Source: an uncultured Dokdonia sp.
GTDB lineage: Bacteria > Bacteroidota > Bacteroidia > Flavobacteriales > Flavobacteriaceae
Assembly (NCBI GenBank): GCA_937124495.1
Contig: CAKZKZ010000520.1
Span: 1-6,159, forward strand
DNA: 6,159 nt
Reading direction: 5' to 3'
A model generated the notes under the pieces. It saw nothing but the letters and a program-made list of their open reading frames with translations. It made no database searches and was not told the origin of the DNA. Below are positions 5,786 to 6,159 of the stretch, piece by piece. Numbering within the stretch: position 1 is the first letter of the stretch; every line of letters starts with the position of its first letter. The position numbers were made by a program, and so were the translations under genes.

Positions 5786-5911
5786 ACAATTTCATGACGT
5801 GTATAGCGGTCAATAATAGTCATCAATCAAAATATAACTTGTGATTCTTAAAAGCTACACATCGTTTTATGCACTTACTACGCTACTTCATTACAAAGGA
5901 CACGAAGACTC

Positions 5912-6159
5912 TTGACATCTAACAATACACTCTTAGCTAAAACCACCCTCTCCTTTATCGCGGGCATTTTGCTACACTCCTATATTGACATCCCTTTATA
6001 CTGGCTCGTTGCAGGGATACTGATCATCTTTGGTGTCGTATGTATTTGTCATCTTCTTGCTTTTAAAAACACACTGTGGTCTATTCCATTTGGGATAGGG
6101 TTATTTTTCTTGTTTACTGCCCTAGGAATTGTAAATAAGAAACTTAAAGACCCATTACA
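5912..6159 (+). CDS. comEC: Probable ComEC/Rec2 family DNA-uptake channel protein, N-terminal part
   Basis: An open frame runs to the right edge: 82 codons from a TTG at 5912. It reads MTSNNTLLAKTTLSFIAGIL, then a hydrophobic series (about 12-24, 28-50, 57-74) with GLFFLFTALGIVNKKLKDPL at the end. This resembles the N-terminal membrane region of Bacteroidota ComEC, which precedes the 'NHY'-type segment and the competence channel domain. ComEC carries single-stranded DNA across the inner membrane during uptake. No ATG exists in this frame downstream of the in-frame stop at 5849-5851, so TTG is the best start; AAAGGA at 5895-5900 is a loosely placed ribosome site. Another frame has an ATG at 5869 (MHLLRYFITK..., stop at 5920-5922), which looks like a typical ComEC beginning and may indicate a disrupted start. 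Another polytopic membrane protein remains possible. Confidence 0.55.
   Translation, partial: MTSNNTLLAKTTLSFIAGILLHSYIDIPLYWLVAGILIIFGVVCICHLLAFKNTLWSIPFGIGLFFLFTALGIVNKKLKDPL

Larger units (their letters stand above)
4959..5911. other. Long intergenic region rich in inverted repeats, without a convincing gene
   Basis: About 950 bp separate the divergently read regulator and comEC-like genes. I found no open frame of more than a few tens of codons that looks like protein, and no tRNA, rRNA, tmRNA, RNase P or SRP signature. The region contains a candidate operator, at least six hairpins listed separately, a 20-bp palindrome at 5311-5330 around GCAATTGC (one mismatched pair), and a 7-bp inverted repeat AATCTGT/ACAGATT at 5226-5232 and 5251-5257. 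Short direct repeats are also present: TACAGATTA-(GA)-ACTT at 5250 and 5569, and CATTACAAA at 5379 and 5889. Positions 5786-5851 show only weak 5-bp inverted repeats. Confidence 0.7.

Noticed and set aside
5793..5843. 16-codon plus-strand frame from the ATG at 5793
   Set aside because: It is short with no ribosome site, no conserved feature and no coding character.

Overview
The window looks like AT-rich chromosomal DNA from a Bacteroidota bacterium, most probably a (marine) Flavobacteriaceae member. The reasons are the low GC, the lack of clear Shine-Dalgarno sites before most genes, a TAnnTTTG-type -7 promoter element, a periplasmic TPR / one-membrane-span / AraC-HTH regulator, a GG-leader small peptide of the Bacteroidetes 'natural product precursor' style, and a SPII lipoprotein signal. 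The genus cannot be fixed from the sequence.

Layout. Positions 1-4958 hold four genes, all on the minus strand, so they read right to left. First is a membrane-anchored AraC-type regulator with an extracytoplasmic TPR sensor (3231-4958). A 119-bp gap with a good -7 element and a palindrome follows. Then come a 59-residue GG-leader peptide gene (2932-3111), a lipoprotein S9 prolyl-oligopeptidase-family enzyme whose ATG overlaps the peptide stop codon by one base (767-2932), and an exported DinB-like protein that runs off the left edge (1-714). Positions 4959-5911 have no convincing gene but hold a run of hairpins, several about 65 nt long with unrelated but well-paired closing arms. The last is a 20-bp stem followed by eight Ts. 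At the right edge the beginning of a multi-spanning membrane protein, probably ComEC/Rec2, reads rightwards from about 5912.

How the genes may work together. The tight peptide/peptidase coupling and the adjacent sensor-regulator suggest a small self-contained circuit. In this inferred model the peptide is made and exported, the lipoprotein peptidase outside the inner membrane trims or destroys it, and the TPR domain of the regulator senses the peptide or a product and turns on the peptide-peptidase operon. A 17-bp motif (13/17 identical) lies upstream of both the regulator gene and the peptide gene, and at the peptide gene it sits where an activator would bind. No lanthipeptide cyclase, radical SAM enzyme or C39 transporter is visible here, so whether the peptide is modified cannot be decided from this window.
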